NCBI RefSeq assembly: GCF_009827495.1
Contig: NZ_WTZA01000001.1
Location: 124,001 to 188,000 of the forward strand
Direction: 5' to 3'
From: Tsuneonella aeria
GTDB taxonomy: Bacteria > Pseudomonadota > Alphaproteobacteria > Sphingomonadales > Sphingomonadaceae
DNA: 64,000 nt
A model generated the notes under the pieces. It did no database searches and was not told where the DNA came from. It saw only the letters and a program-made list of their open reading frames with translations. Shown here one piece after another: positions 53,783 to 62,038 of this stretch (its first letter is position 1; each line of letters begins with the position of its first letter). The translations under genes were made by a program, and so were the position numbers.

Positions 53783-54978
53783 ACTTCGGTATCGACCGGC
53801 TCCTTGCGGAGCCAGAGCTCCTGCGAGAACTTTCCGGCCGGCGCGTAGCGCTCGTCGCGCATCCGGCTTCGGTGACGGCCGACCTGACCCACAGCCTCGA
53901 CGCCCTGATTGCCGCCGGCGTCAATGTCACGAGCGCATTCGGCCCGCAGCACGGGCTGAAAGGCGACAAGCAGGACAACATGGTCGAAACCGGCGACGAG
54001 GTCGATCCCGCCCTCGGCATCCCGGTGTTCAGCCTCTATGGCGAAGTGCGCCGGCCCACCGGCCAGATGATGAGCACGGCCGATGTGTTCCTGTTCGACC
54101 TGCAGGACCTCGGCTGCCGTATCTACACGTTCGTCACCACGCTGCTCTACCTGCTGCAGGCGGCGTCGAAGCAGGGCAAGACCGTCTGGGTGCTCGATCG
54201 GCCAAACCCCGCCGGGCGGCCGGTGGAAGGCACGCTGCTGGTGCCGGGACAGGAAAGCTTCGTCGGCGCTGCGGAAATGCCCATGCGGCACGGGCTGACC
54301 ATGGGCGAAATGGGGCACTGGTTCATCCGCCGGTTCAACCTAGACGTCGATTACCGCGTGATCGCGATGGAAGGCTGGCAGCCCGACACCGGGCCGGGTT
54401 TCGGCTGGCCGGAAGACCGCGTGTGGATCAACCCCAGCCCGAATGCCGCCAGTCTCAACATGGCGCGCGCCTATGCCGGCACGGTGATGCTGGAGGGGAC
54501 GACGCTGTCAGAAGGGCGCGGCACCACCCGCCCGCTCGAGGTGCTGTTCGGCGCGCCCGACGTGGATACCAGCGCGGTCCTTGCCGAGATGCGCCGGATC
54601 GGGCGCGGCTGGCTGGATGGTTGCGCGCTGCGGCCGTGCTGGTTCGAGCCCACGTTCCACAAGCACGCAAAGACGCTGTGCAACGGGTTGATGATCCACG
54701 CCGAACACGGCTTCTACGATCACGAGGCTTTCCGCCCGTGGCGGCTGCAGGCCCTTGCGTTCAAGGCGATCCGCCGGCTGTACCCCGATTACGAACTGTG
54801 GCGCGACTTCGCTTACGAATACGAATTCAAGCGGTTGGCGATCGATGTCATCAACGGCGGCCCATCCTTGCGCGAATGGGTCGACGATCGCTGCGCAGAG
54901 CCGTTCGACCTCGACACCATGGCCGGGGCGGACGAAGCGCGCTGGAGCGACGAAATCGCGCCGCTGCTGCTTTACTGA
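53779..54978 (+). CDS. DUF1343/NamZ-like exo-beta-N-acetylmuramidase family protein
   Basis: A 399-residue protein of the DUF1343 family. NamZ members (glycoside hydrolase family 171) remove N-acetylmuramic acid from the non-reducing end of peptidoglycan fragments. Marks seen: FGPQHGLKGDKQDN, PVFSLYGE, DLQDLGCRIYTF, DRPNPAGRPVEG, NPSPNAASLNMARAY, EGTTLSEGRGTTRPLE. The start by ATGA overlap with the DOMON-like gene gives MNFGIDRLLAEPELLREL, with no signal peptide, whereas characterised NamZ proteins act outside the cytoplasm. The last seven bases overlap the convergent dioxygenase gene. Confidence 0.87.
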   Translation: MNFGIDRLLAEPELLRELSGRRVALVAHPASVTADLTHSLDALIAAGVNVTSAFGPQHGLKGDKQDNMVETGDEVDPALGIPVFSLYGEVRRPTGQMMSTADVFLFDLQDLGCRIYTFVTTLLYLLQAASKQGKTVWVLDRPNPAGRPVEGTLLVPGQESFVGAAEMPMRHGLTMGEMGHWFIRRFNLDVDYRVIAMEGWQPDTGPGFGWPEDRVWINPSPNAASLNMARAYAGTVMLEGTTLSEGRGTTRPLEVLFGAPDVDTSAVLAEMRRIGRGWLDGCALRPCWFEPTFHKHAKTLCNGLMIHAEHGFYDHEAFRPWRLQALAFKAIRRLYPDYELWRDFAYEYEFKRLAIDVINGGPSLREWVDDRCAEPFDLDTMAGADEARWSDEIAPLLLY

Positions 54979-55766
54979 ACGGCAGCGAGCGCGCGCGCAT
55001 CGCCCCAGATGGCAGATGTCATCGACAGGGCGCCGTCGATGCTATCGTTGAACAGCGCCACCTCGTCGTCCGCCTGCCGCGCGCCGAGGGCGTAGAGCAG
55101 CGGGATGAAGTGCTCGCGCGAACTGAGCGCCATGGCGGCATGGCTGTCGCCGGGCGCGAAGTCGGTCAGAGCAGCCTCATCGCCAGACAGGATCGCGGCA
55201 TTGGTGCGCGCACGAAACTCGCTCGCCCATTCGGGCAGCGTGCCGATCGACTGACGCCAGAGCGCCAGATTGTGGATCACGTTGCCGCTTCCCAGCACCA
55301 GCACGCCTTCGTCGCGCAGGGGCGCGAGCCGGCGGCCGACTGCAAGGTGTTCCGCGAACGTGAGCGACATGTCGACGCTCATCGCGACGACAGGAATGTC
55401 GGCATCGGGAAAGATCGGCAGCAGCGTGCCCCAGACCCCGTGGTCGAACCCGTGATCAGGATCGATCACCGCGCGGTCCCCGATGAGCCCTGCCACGCGC
55501 GCCGCGAGTTCGGGCGAACCCGGCGCGGGATAGCGCATGGCGTAGAGCGCTTCGGGAAAGCCGCGGAAATCGTGGATCGTGCCCGGCCGCTCGCCGCCGG
55601 TCAGCCGGGTTTCGCCATGGGTTTCCCAATGGGCCGTGATGGCCAGGATCGCGCGGGGACGGGCGAGGCGCGCGCCCATCGCTTCCATCGTGCGGCGTTC
55701 CGGGTTGTCGGTAATCATGGTCATCGGCGAACCGTGACCGACGAACATGGCAGGCTGTCTGGACAT
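54972..55766 (-). CDS. LigB-type class III extradiol dioxygenase (DODA/YgiD-like)
   Basis: A 264-residue protein of the 4,5-DOPA-extradiol-dioxygenase-like family. Likely metal and catalytic histidines are seen in FVGHGSPM, TAHWETHG, DHGFDHGVWGTL, VLGSGNVIHNL and SSREHFIPLLYALGA. It would open an aromatic catechol ring, but close relatives have no known substrate. The ATG at 55766 leads straight into the conserved part; the frame stays open far upstream by chance. It is convergent with the NamZ-like gene and divergent from the MFS gene. Confidence 0.85.
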   Translation of the reverse strand: MSRQPAMFVGHGSPMTMITDNPERRTMEAMGARLARPRAILAITAHWETHGETRLTGGERPGTIHDFRGFPEALYAMRYPAPGSPELAARVAGLIGDRAVIDPDHGFDHGVWGTLLPIFPDADIPVVAMSVDMSLTFAEHLAVGRRLAPLRDEGVLVLGSGNVIHNLALWRQSIGTLPEWASEFRARTNAAILSGDEAALTDFAPGDSHAAMALSSREHFIPLLYALGARQADDEVALFNDSIDGALSMTSAIWGDARALAAVQ

Positions 55767-55925
55767 GCCACATAGATAAGCATGCCGGCTCGACGGCCAA
55801 GGGGCACCATACCCCGTTGCCGGGCAGCCACCCCGATTGTTCAAAATACGCTTGACGCGCGGCCATGCGTGCCCGACCCTTTCTTCAAGATGGCGTTTCG
55901 AGCGCTGCGATCGAGAGGAATCCGA

Positions 55926-57209
55926 ATGGCAAGCGTGCCGGCAGAAGCAGCCGGGCGGCGCGGGGTCACGGCTACGCTGTGGATCCTGCTGATCGTCTAC
56001 ATCTTCAATTTCCTCGATCGCCAGATCGTCAACATCCTGGCCGAACCGATCGCGCGTGACCTGCAATTGAGCGACACACAGATCGGCTTGATGACGGGGC
56101 TCGCCTTCGCCCTGTTCTACACGGTCCTCGGCCTGCCGATCGCCCGCTACGCCGATCGCCCGGGGACCAGCCGGCCGCGCCTGATTGCCCTCGCGCTCGC
56201 CGTGTGGTCCGCCATGACCGCGCTGTGCGGCTTGGCGCAGAACTTCATCCAGCTTCTGCTTGCCCGTATCGGCGTCGGGGTAGGGGAAGCCGGCTGCACC
56301 CCGGCGGCGCACTCGCTGATAAGCGACCTGGTGCCTAAGGAACGGCGGAGCTCTGCCCTCGCGTTCTACGCCCTGGGCATCCCGATCGGCTCCCTGCTTG
56401 GAATGATCATCGGCGGGCTGCTGGCCGATACCATCGGGTGGCGGCAGGCGTTCATCGTGGTCGGACTTCCGGGCGTGTTCCTCGCGATCATCGTGTTGAT
56501 GGTGCTGAAGGATCCGCGCCACCGCGTGCAGGAGAACGGGACCACGCCGCCGCCCCGGATGGCAATGGGCACGACCTTGAAGGCGATCTTCGGGTCGAGG
56601 GCGCTCATGCTGCTGCTGGCCGCGGCATCGTTCGCGGCGTTCCTCAGTTACGGCAAGACCACCTGGGCGACGATCTTCTTCCAACGCACCCACGACCTTT
56701 CGCCGGGGGAGGTCGGCCTCTACTTCGGTATCGTCAACGGCATTGCCGGCATCCTCGGCACATGGTTCGGGGGCAAGATCGCCGACCGCTGGGGCGCGAC
56801 GAACCGGCGCCACGTGCTGACCGCGCCTGCGCTGGGCATGCTGATAGCCGCGCCGCTCGCCTGGGTCGGCTACAACGCGGCGGACTGGCGCGCGGCGCTG
56901 TTCATCCTGTTCGTGCCGACCCTGCTGAATTCGCTCTATTACGGCCCGACGTATTCGGCGGTGCAGGGCCTCGTCGCCCCGCAGGCGCGGGCGATGGCGG
57001 CGGCGGTGCTGCTGTTCTTCCAGAACCTCATCGGCCTCGGCCTCGGTCCGCTCGCGTTCGGGATGCTGTCGGACGCGATCAAGCCGACGTTCGGCGAGGA
57101 CAGCGTGCAGTGGGTGCTCTATTTCGCGGCGTTCCTGGGGCTGATCCCGGCGCTGTTTTTCTGGCGGTGCAGCCTGCGCCTCGACGCGGAGCTTGACCGT
57201 CAGACGTGA
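55926..57209 (+). CDS. MFS transporter, Spinster-like
   Basis: A 427-residue transporter with 12 predicted helices. The first helix region ILLIVYIFNFLDRQIVNILAEPI, then LSDTQIGLMTGLAFALFY and RIGVGVGEAGCTPAAHSLISD are characteristic of the Spinster (Spns) type MFS proteins frequent in sphingomonads. Substrate unknown, perhaps lipids or aromatic acids. GAGGAA stands five bases before the ATG at 55926. Its last ten bases overlap the end of the amj pseudogene on the other strand. Confidence 0.86.
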   Translation: MASVPAEAAGRRGVTATLWILLIVYIFNFLDRQIVNILAEPIARDLQLSDTQIGLMTGLAFALFYTVLGLPIARYADRPGTSRPRLIALALAVWSAMTALCGLAQNFIQLLLARIGVGVGEAGCTPAAHSLISDLVPKERRSSALAFYALGIPIGSLLGMIIGGLLADTIGWRQAFIVVGLPGVFLAIIVLMVLKDPRHRVQENGTTPPPRMAMGTTLKAIFGSRALMLLLAAASFAAFLSYGKTTWATIFFQRTHDLSPGEVGLYFGIVNGIAGILGTWFGGKIADRWGATNRRHVLTAPALGMLIAAPLAWVGYNAADWRAALFILFVPTLLNSLYYGPTYSAVQGLVAPQARAMAAAVLLFFQNLIGLGLGPLAFGMLSDAIKPTFGEDSVQWVLYFAAFLGLIPALFFWRCSLRLDAELDRQT

Positions 57210-57884
57210 ACCGCGATCCAGGCGATCAGGATTGCGGCCGGGAGCAGGACCGCCTGTGCCAGGATCGTTCCGGCCAGGCGGCTGAACGAGATCCACACGA
57301 TGGTGCGACGGAATAGCGATTCCTCGATCCGGCCTTCCACCACGTCGTCCGTCATCACGGAAAGCTGCGGGTCGATGAGGGCGAACAGCAGGATGGTGGC
57401 AAGCCCGTTGATCACCGCGGACAGCTGGCTGGCAGTCACGCGGAACTCCGGCGCCAGATATCCGGCGTAGAGGGAGGCGACCACGCCCACGGTAAGCAGG
57501 CCCTGCGCCAGCACGTTCGCCAGCAGCACACCCCACGATACGCCGCGCGGCTTGGCAAGCGCGGCGAGATGGCCGCGCGCCGGCAGCGACACTTCCTCGC
57601 GCACCGTACGCAGGCCCGCCGGGGTGGCCGATCGCAGGATCAGCTTGCCGGTGGAGCGGTGGCGCTGGAAATGGCCGATGGCGCGCGCGAACAGGCGCTG
57701 GCCGGTCGGCACAAGCACGATGCCGACGAGCACGGCCGCCGCCGCGCTGGCGAGCACGATGCGGAAATCGCCGAGCAACGCCTCGCCCCCACCTTCCAGC
57801 AGACGCCGCTCGATCCGCTTGGCGAGAAAAGGTCCGAGGAATGCCGAATGTCAGCGCGCAGATGACGAAGAGCTGGGTGTCCAT
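57200..57884 (-). pseudogene. amj: amj (alternate lipid II flippase, DUF2837), internal deletion and frameshift
   Basis: Amj flips lipid II across the inner membrane and can replace MurJ. The normal start MDTQLFVICALTF is at 57884-57846. Family sequence resumes in another frame at about 57838 with FLGPFLAKRIERRLLEGGGEALLGDF and runs to the stop at 57200 (VGVVASLYAGYLAPEFR, VINGLATILLFALIDPQLSVMTDDVVEG are diagnostic). The roughly 40-45 residues that should join the two parts, covering the first membrane helices, are gone and the frames differ. A TGA closes the second frame just upstream, so only an internal TTG near 57778 could start the long fragment. I judge it non-functional. Confidence 0.72.
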
Positions 57885-57939
57885 CGGGCGCGGGCTCTAG
57901 GCGCGTTTCCGGCCCTCCGCCATGCCAATCGTCAGCGGA

Positions 57940-58290
57940 TCATCGCGCAGGTTGGAGCAGCGGGGCGGAAGGGTTCGCCGGCGGGATCGGCCTTACGTCG
58001 TTGATGTCCCCGTGCATCTGCAGGACCGCGCAATCGTCGATCCGCTTGTCCACCGCCGCGATCATGAGCGGGCGTTCGGGGCTGGCAGGCGTGCGGTCCA
58101 GCCTGGGCTGGCCGGCGACGTCCCGCACCCGCTCGATCCGGTCGGCGCAGCGCACCTGGTCCGCCACTTCGTCCACGCTCGTCCAGCGAGCAGGCGGCTC
58201 GGTATAGCCGGGTAGCATCCGCGCGGGCGAAGGGGCGGGCAGGGCTGCGGCGGCAGCGCCGGCGGCTACAAGAAGAGGCAGGATGATCAC
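57940..58290 (-). CDS. Small exported hypothetical protein (116 aa)
   Basis: I do not recognise this family. The N terminus is a signal peptide (IILPLLVAAGAAAAALPAPSPA), followed by about 90 residues with two Cys (QVRCADR and DDCAVLQMHGD) that could form a disulphide. The start is uncertain: the GTG at 58290 gives a good signal peptide, and AAGGAG lies somewhat far upstream (about 15 bases). It follows the VWA gene by 35 bases on the same strand. Likely periplasmic. Confidence 0.5.
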   Translation of the reverse strand: MIILPLLVAAGAAAAALPAPSPARMLPGYTEPPARWTSVDEVADQVRCADRIERVRDVAGQPRLDRTPASPERPLMIAAVDKRIDDCAVLQMHGDINDVRPIPPANPSAPLLQPAR

Positions 58291-58325
58291 CCGGATGACG
58301 CTGGCTCCTTCCTCGCCATGATACG

Positions 58326-59507
58326 TCAACCCTGCTTGCGGCTCAATTCCCGCATGGCATCGTCCAGCCCGTCCAGGGTCAGCGGATACATCCGGTCGTT
58401 GACAAGCTGCTTGATCAGCTTGGTCGACTGCGAATAACCCCACTGCTGTTCAGGCACCGGGTTCAGCCACACCGTGGCGGGGTAAGTGTTGGTGACCCGG
58501 TTCATCCAGGTAACGCCTGATTCCTCGTTCATGTGTTCAACGCTGCCGCCGGGATGCGTGATCTCGTAAGGGCTCATCGCAGCGTCGCCGACGAACACGA
58601 TCTTGTAATCGTGGCCGTACTTATGAAGCACGTCCCAGGTTTTCGTGCGTTCGGCCCAGCGGCGGCGGTTGTCCTTCCACACCCCTTCATACAGGCAGTT
58701 GTGGAAATAGAAGAACTCCAGGTTCTTGAATTCGGCCGTGGCGGCGCTGAACAGCTCTTCCACCAGCTTGATGAACGGGTCCATCGATCCGCCCACGTCC
58801 AGGAACAGCAGCAGCTTTACCGCATTGCGCCGTTCGGCCTGCATGTGGATGTCGAGCCATCCCTGCTTCGCAGTCCCTTCGATCGTGGCCTCGAGGTCGA
58901 GCTGGTCCGCCGCCCCCTCGCGCGCGAAACGGCGCAGGCGGCGCAGCGCCATCTTGATGTTGCGCGTGCCCAGTTCGCGCGTGTTATCGAGATTGCGGAA
59001 CTCGCGCTTTTCCCACACCTTGAGTGCGCGCTTGTGCTTGCTTTCGCCGCCGATCCGCACGCCTTCGGGATTGTAGCCGCCGTTTCCGAACGGGCTGGTG
59101 CCGCCAGTGCCGAGCCACTTGTTGCCGCCCTGGTGGCGCTTCTCCTGTTCCTCGAGCCGCTTCTTCAGCGTTTCCATGATCTCGTCCCAGGTCCCCAGGG
59201 ACTTGATGGCCTCCATCTCTTCGGGCGTGAGGAATTTTTCCGCCACCGCCTTCAGCCAGTCTTCCGGGATGTCGACCTTCGCCTGACCGTAATCGGTCAG
59301 GACCCCGCGGAAGACCTTCTGGAACACCTGGTCGAACCGGTCGATCAGCCCTTCGTCCTTCACGAAAGTCGCCCGGCTCAGGTAATAGAACGCCTCCGGC
59401 GTCTGGTCGATCACGTCCCGGTCCAGCGCCTCGAGCAGCGTCAGGTGTTCCTTGAAGCTGGCGGGGATACCCGCCGCGCGCAGCTCGTCGACGAAGTTGA
59501 AGAACAT
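58326..59507 (-). CDS. VWA (CoxE-like) domain protein
   Basis: A 393-residue cytoplasmic protein with a C-terminal von Willebrand A domain whose metal site reads DVGGSMD (DxGxS form) in LLLFLDVGGSMDPFIKL, plus FYFHNCLYEGVW and VFVGDAAMSPYEI. The N-terminal part (FFNFVDELRAAGIPASFKEHL) is typical of proteins paired with MoxR AAA ATPases, which together act as metal-insertion or folding chaperones; CoxD/CoxE is the model. Its presumed partner is at 61048-61905 on the same strand, split off by a chemoreceptor gene. ATG at 59507 is the conserved start. Confidence 0.88.
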   Translation of the reverse strand: MFFNFVDELRAAGIPASFKEHLTLLEALDRDVIDQTPEAFYYLSRATFVKDEGLIDRFDQVFQKVFRGVLTDYGQAKVDIPEDWLKAVAEKFLTPEEMEAIKSLGTWDEIMETLKKRLEEQEKRHQGGNKWLGTGGTSPFGNGGYNPEGVRIGGESKHKRALKVWEKREFRNLDNTRELGTRNIKMALRRLRRFAREGAADQLDLEATIEGTAKQGWLDIHMQAERRNAVKLLLFLDVGGSMDPFIKLVEELFSAATAEFKNLEFFYFHNCLYEGVWKDNRRRWAERTKTWDVLHKYGHDYKIVFVGDAAMSPYEITHPGGSVEHMNEESGVTWMNRVTNTYPATVWLNPVPEQQWGYSQSTKLIKQLVNDRMYPLTLDGLDDAMRELSRKQG

Positions 59508-59564
59508 GGGCCGATCATACCGGCTGTGCGGCATGACCGCCAGCGGTGATGTCCGCGCGCGCCC

Positions 59565-59580
59565 TTAAACCTTCGCTAAC
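59565..59580 (+). promoter_or_regulatory. CtrA-like box upstream of the chemoreceptor gene
   Basis: TTAA-ACCTTCG-CTAAC matches the alphaproteobacterial CtrA site TTAA-N7-TTAAC with one mismatch and the exact 7-base spacing. It lies 52 bases before the start of the chemoreceptor gene in the divergent region with the VWA gene. CtrA controls motility and chemotaxis genes in this class, so the placement is sensible, but one such box can occur by chance. Confidence 0.4.
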
Positions 59581-59631
59581 CATGGCCCGGTAAAGCCAGT
59601 CCAAGTCACTCGGACGGGTAGCAGGGGCACC

Positions 59632-61029
59632 ATGGAACACACCGTAATCGACCAGGCGTCGGCACACGCCATCGACCGCATCTCGGCAAGCTGCGGCGAC
59701 GTGACGGTGGGCTGCACCGATGTTGCCGGGATCATCAACGCCGTGCTCCTGTCGTCCGAAAAGCTGCGGGCCGAGCACACGGCGCTGCAATCGACCGTCT
59801 CCGGGCTGGAGCGGGACCAGATGAAAGTTGCCGAGGCGAGCGACGAGGCCCGGCTCCTGTCCGAGCGCGCGATCGAGCGGTTGAGCGACGGCGCCGCCAT
59901 GATCCAGTCCTCCCTCGACCAGATCACCGGGCTTCTCGAGCTGGTGGAGACCCTCAGCGTCCATGTCACCGGCTTCGCCGCCGCGATGAACCAGGTCCGC
60001 CGCAGCGCGCAGGAAATCGACCAGATTGCCGAGACGACCAACATCCTCGCGCTTAACGCCACGATCGAGGCGATGCGTGCGGGCGACGCTGGGCGGACCT
60101 TTGCGGTGGTCGCAAACGAGGTGAAGAGCCTCGCCAGCGACACCCGCCGCGCCACGGAGGAAATCGGCCGCACGATCGATACGCTGGGCAAGGAAGCTGA
60201 CGAAGTGATCGCCAAGATCGAGCACGGCGCGCGCGAAAGCGGCGCTGCCAAGGTATCGGTCGGGCAAATCCAGCACACGATGCGATCGGCCAACGAACTG
60301 ATCGTCGAGGTCGACGGCCAGAACGACCAGATCACCCGCGCCACCGCGACGATCAGCCACCACGTGCAGGCCGTGCAGACAGTGCTCGAATCGTTCGACC
60401 GCGCGGCGATAGACAACGAAGGCAAGCTGACCGCCGCGCAGAGCCGCATCGAGGACCTGGAACTGACCGCCAGCGCCATGTTCGATGAAATGGTGAAAGC
60501 CGGCCTCTCGCCCGCCGACAGCGCCATGGTGGACAAGGCGCAGTCCTTCGCGCGTGAGATCGTGGCGCGCGCGGAAGAGGCGCTGGGGCAGGGCACGCTG
60601 ACCGCCGCCAGCCTGTTCGACCAGTCCTATGTCGAGATCCCCGGCAGCAACCCGCCGCGCTTTCGCACGACGCTGACGGACTGGGCGGACGCCAACTGGC
60701 GCCCTGTCAACGACCGCGTGATCGCCGAAGGCGGGCCGATCAAGATGTGCAGCCAGGCCGACATGCGCGGTTTCCTCCCGACGCATGTCACCGACCGCTC
60801 GCGACCGCCGACCGGAGACCTGGCGCATGACACCAAGTACTGCCGCAATGGGCGCATCCTGCTGTGGGCGATCGATCGCAAGGCGAAGGAAAGCACCGCG
60901 CCCTACATGATGGCGGTCTATCGCCAGGAGGGCGACGGCCAAACTTACGAGATCGTCCGCAACGTCTATGTGCCGCTGGTCATCAACGGCCGCCGCTGGG
61001 GCGATTTCGAACTGGCTTACGTGCTGTAA
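59632..61029 (+). CDS. Soluble methyl-accepting chemotaxis-type protein
   Basis: A 465-residue protein with no membrane segment. Residues about 60-290 are a coiled-coil MCP signalling domain with the hairpin tip [20 protein letters not shown] and [10 protein letters not shown], which binds CheA and CheW in receptors. It is followed by a C-terminal domain (about 330-465) with [41 protein letters not shown] and a final beta-rich part, which I take for a cytoplasmic sensor. Sensor-last order is seen in some cytoplasmic receptors. No other chemotaxis gene is near. A CtrA-like box lies upstream. Confidence 0.87.
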   Translation: MEHTVIDQASAHAIDRISASCGDVTVGCTDVAGIINAVLLSSEKLRAEHTALQSTVSGLERDQMKVAEASDEARLLSERAIERLSDGAAMIQSSLDQITGLLELVETLSVHVTGFAAAMNQVRRSAQEIDQIAETTNILALNATIEAMRAGDAGRTFAVVANEVKSLASDTRRATEEIGRTIDTLGKEADEVIAKIEHGARESGAAKVSVGQIQHTMRSANELIVEVDGQNDQITRATATISHHVQAVQTVLESFDRAAIDNEGKLTAAQSRIEDLELTASAMFDEMVKAGLSPADSAMVDKAQSFAREIVARAEEALGQGTLTAASLFDQSYVEIPGSNPPRFRTTLTDWADANWRPVNDRVIAEGGPIKMCSQADMRGFLPTHVTDRSRPPTGDLAHDTKYCRNGRILLWAIDRKAKESTAPYMMAVYRQEGDGQTYEIVRNVYVPLVINGRRWGDFELAYVL

Positions 61030-61047
61030 GGCGGCCCAGTCGGGGCG

Positions 61048-61905
61048 TCAGGCCCCCTGGCGGCGGGACATGAACGCCAGCCGTTCGAACAGCATCACGT
61101 CCTGTTCGTTCTTCAACAGCGCGCCGTGGAGCGGGGGGATCGCCCTGCCCGGATCGCGTGTCTGCAACACGTCAAGCGGCATGTCTTCGTTGAGGAGCAG
61201 CTTCAGCCAGTCGAGCAGTTCGCTGGTCGAAGGCTTCTTCTTGAGGCCCGGCACTTCGCGGATTTCGTAGAAGACGTCCATCGCCTTGCTCACCAGGGTC
61301 TTCTGGATCCCGGGATAGTGGACCTCGATGATCTCGCGCATCGTTTCGCGTTCGGGGAAGCGGATGTAGTGGAAGAAGCAGCGGCGCAGGAATGCGTCGG
61401 GCAGTTCCTTTTCGTTGTTCGAGGTGATCACCACGATCGGCCGCTCCCGCGCGGCGATGGTTTCCTGCGTCTCGTACACGTCGAACCGCATCCGATCGAG
61501 TTCCTGGAGCAGGTCGTTGGGAAACTCGATGTCCGCCTTGTCGATCTCGTCGATCAGCAGGACGGGAAGTTCGGGCGAGGTGAACGCGTCCCACAGCTTG
61601 CCGCGCTTGATGTAGTTGCGGATGTCGTGGACCCGTTCGTCGCCGAGCTGCCCGTCGCGCAGGCGAGCGACCGCGTCGTATTCATAAAGACCCTGGTGCG
61701 CTTTCGTGGTGGACTTCACGTTCCACTCGATCAGCGGCGCGCCCACCGCCTTGGCGATCTCGTAGGCCAGCACGGTCTTGCCGGTGCCGGGTTCGCCCTT
61801 CACCAGCAGGGGGCGGCGGAGCGTGACGGCGGCGTTGACCGCGACCTTCAGGTCTTCGGTGGCGATGTAGCTGCTGGTGCCTTCGAAACGCGACAGGTCG
61901 GCCAT
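61048..61905 (-). CDS. MoxR family AAA+ ATPase
   Basis: A 285-residue AAA+ protein with Walker A GEPGTGKT at 37-44, Walker B VLLIDEIDKAD, sensor 1 VITSNNEKELPDAFLRR and arginine-finger region. It is of the MoxR/CoxD type that works with a VWA partner in maturing enzyme complexes. The likely partner gene at 58326-59507 lies on the same strand beyond the chemoreceptor. GGAAATACGC stands before the ATG at 61905. No obvious client enzyme is encoded close by. Confidence 0.92.
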   Translation of the reverse strand: MADLSRFEGTSSYIATEDLKVAVNAAVTLRRPLLVKGEPGTGKTVLAYEIAKAVGAPLIEWNVKSTTKAHQGLYEYDAVARLRDGQLGDERVHDIRNYIKRGKLWDAFTSPELPVLLIDEIDKADIEFPNDLLQELDRMRFDVYETQETIAARERPIVVITSNNEKELPDAFLRRCFFHYIRFPERETMREIIEVHYPGIQKTLVSKAMDVFYEIREVPGLKKKPSTSELLDWLKLLLNEDMPLDVLQTRDPGRAIPPLHGALLKNEQDVMLFERLAFMSRRQGA

Positions 61906-61984
61906 GCGTATTTCCCTTGCGACTTTACGTTTGCGTTAGGGGCAAGCGGGCAGCGGGGCAAGCAGAGTGCGCAATCGGCATGTC

Positions 61985-62033
61985 AAAGAGAATTCTCTTT
62001 TGCGCCGCGGGCACGGAGAAAACCTTCTCTCCG
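61985..62033 (-). terminator. Two palindromes after the two-component operon
   Basis: Just past the stop of the REC-kinase gene (reverse strand) lies a 6-bp hairpin, CGGAGA and TCTCCG (62014-62033), then a perfect 16-base palindrome AAAGAGAATTCTCTTT (61985-62000). The second is AT-rich, unusual here, and ends in a short T-run on the reverse strand. Together they may end the kinase operon. The palindrome could also bind a dimeric protein ahead of the moxR gene. Confidence 0.4.
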
Positions 62034-62038
62034 ATCGT

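Noticed and set aside
55767..57884. Apparent 970-codon fusion of an amj start to the dioxygenase
   Set aside because: The middle is antisense to the MFS transporter; the openness results from GC bias and the amj frameshift, not from a real fusion gene.
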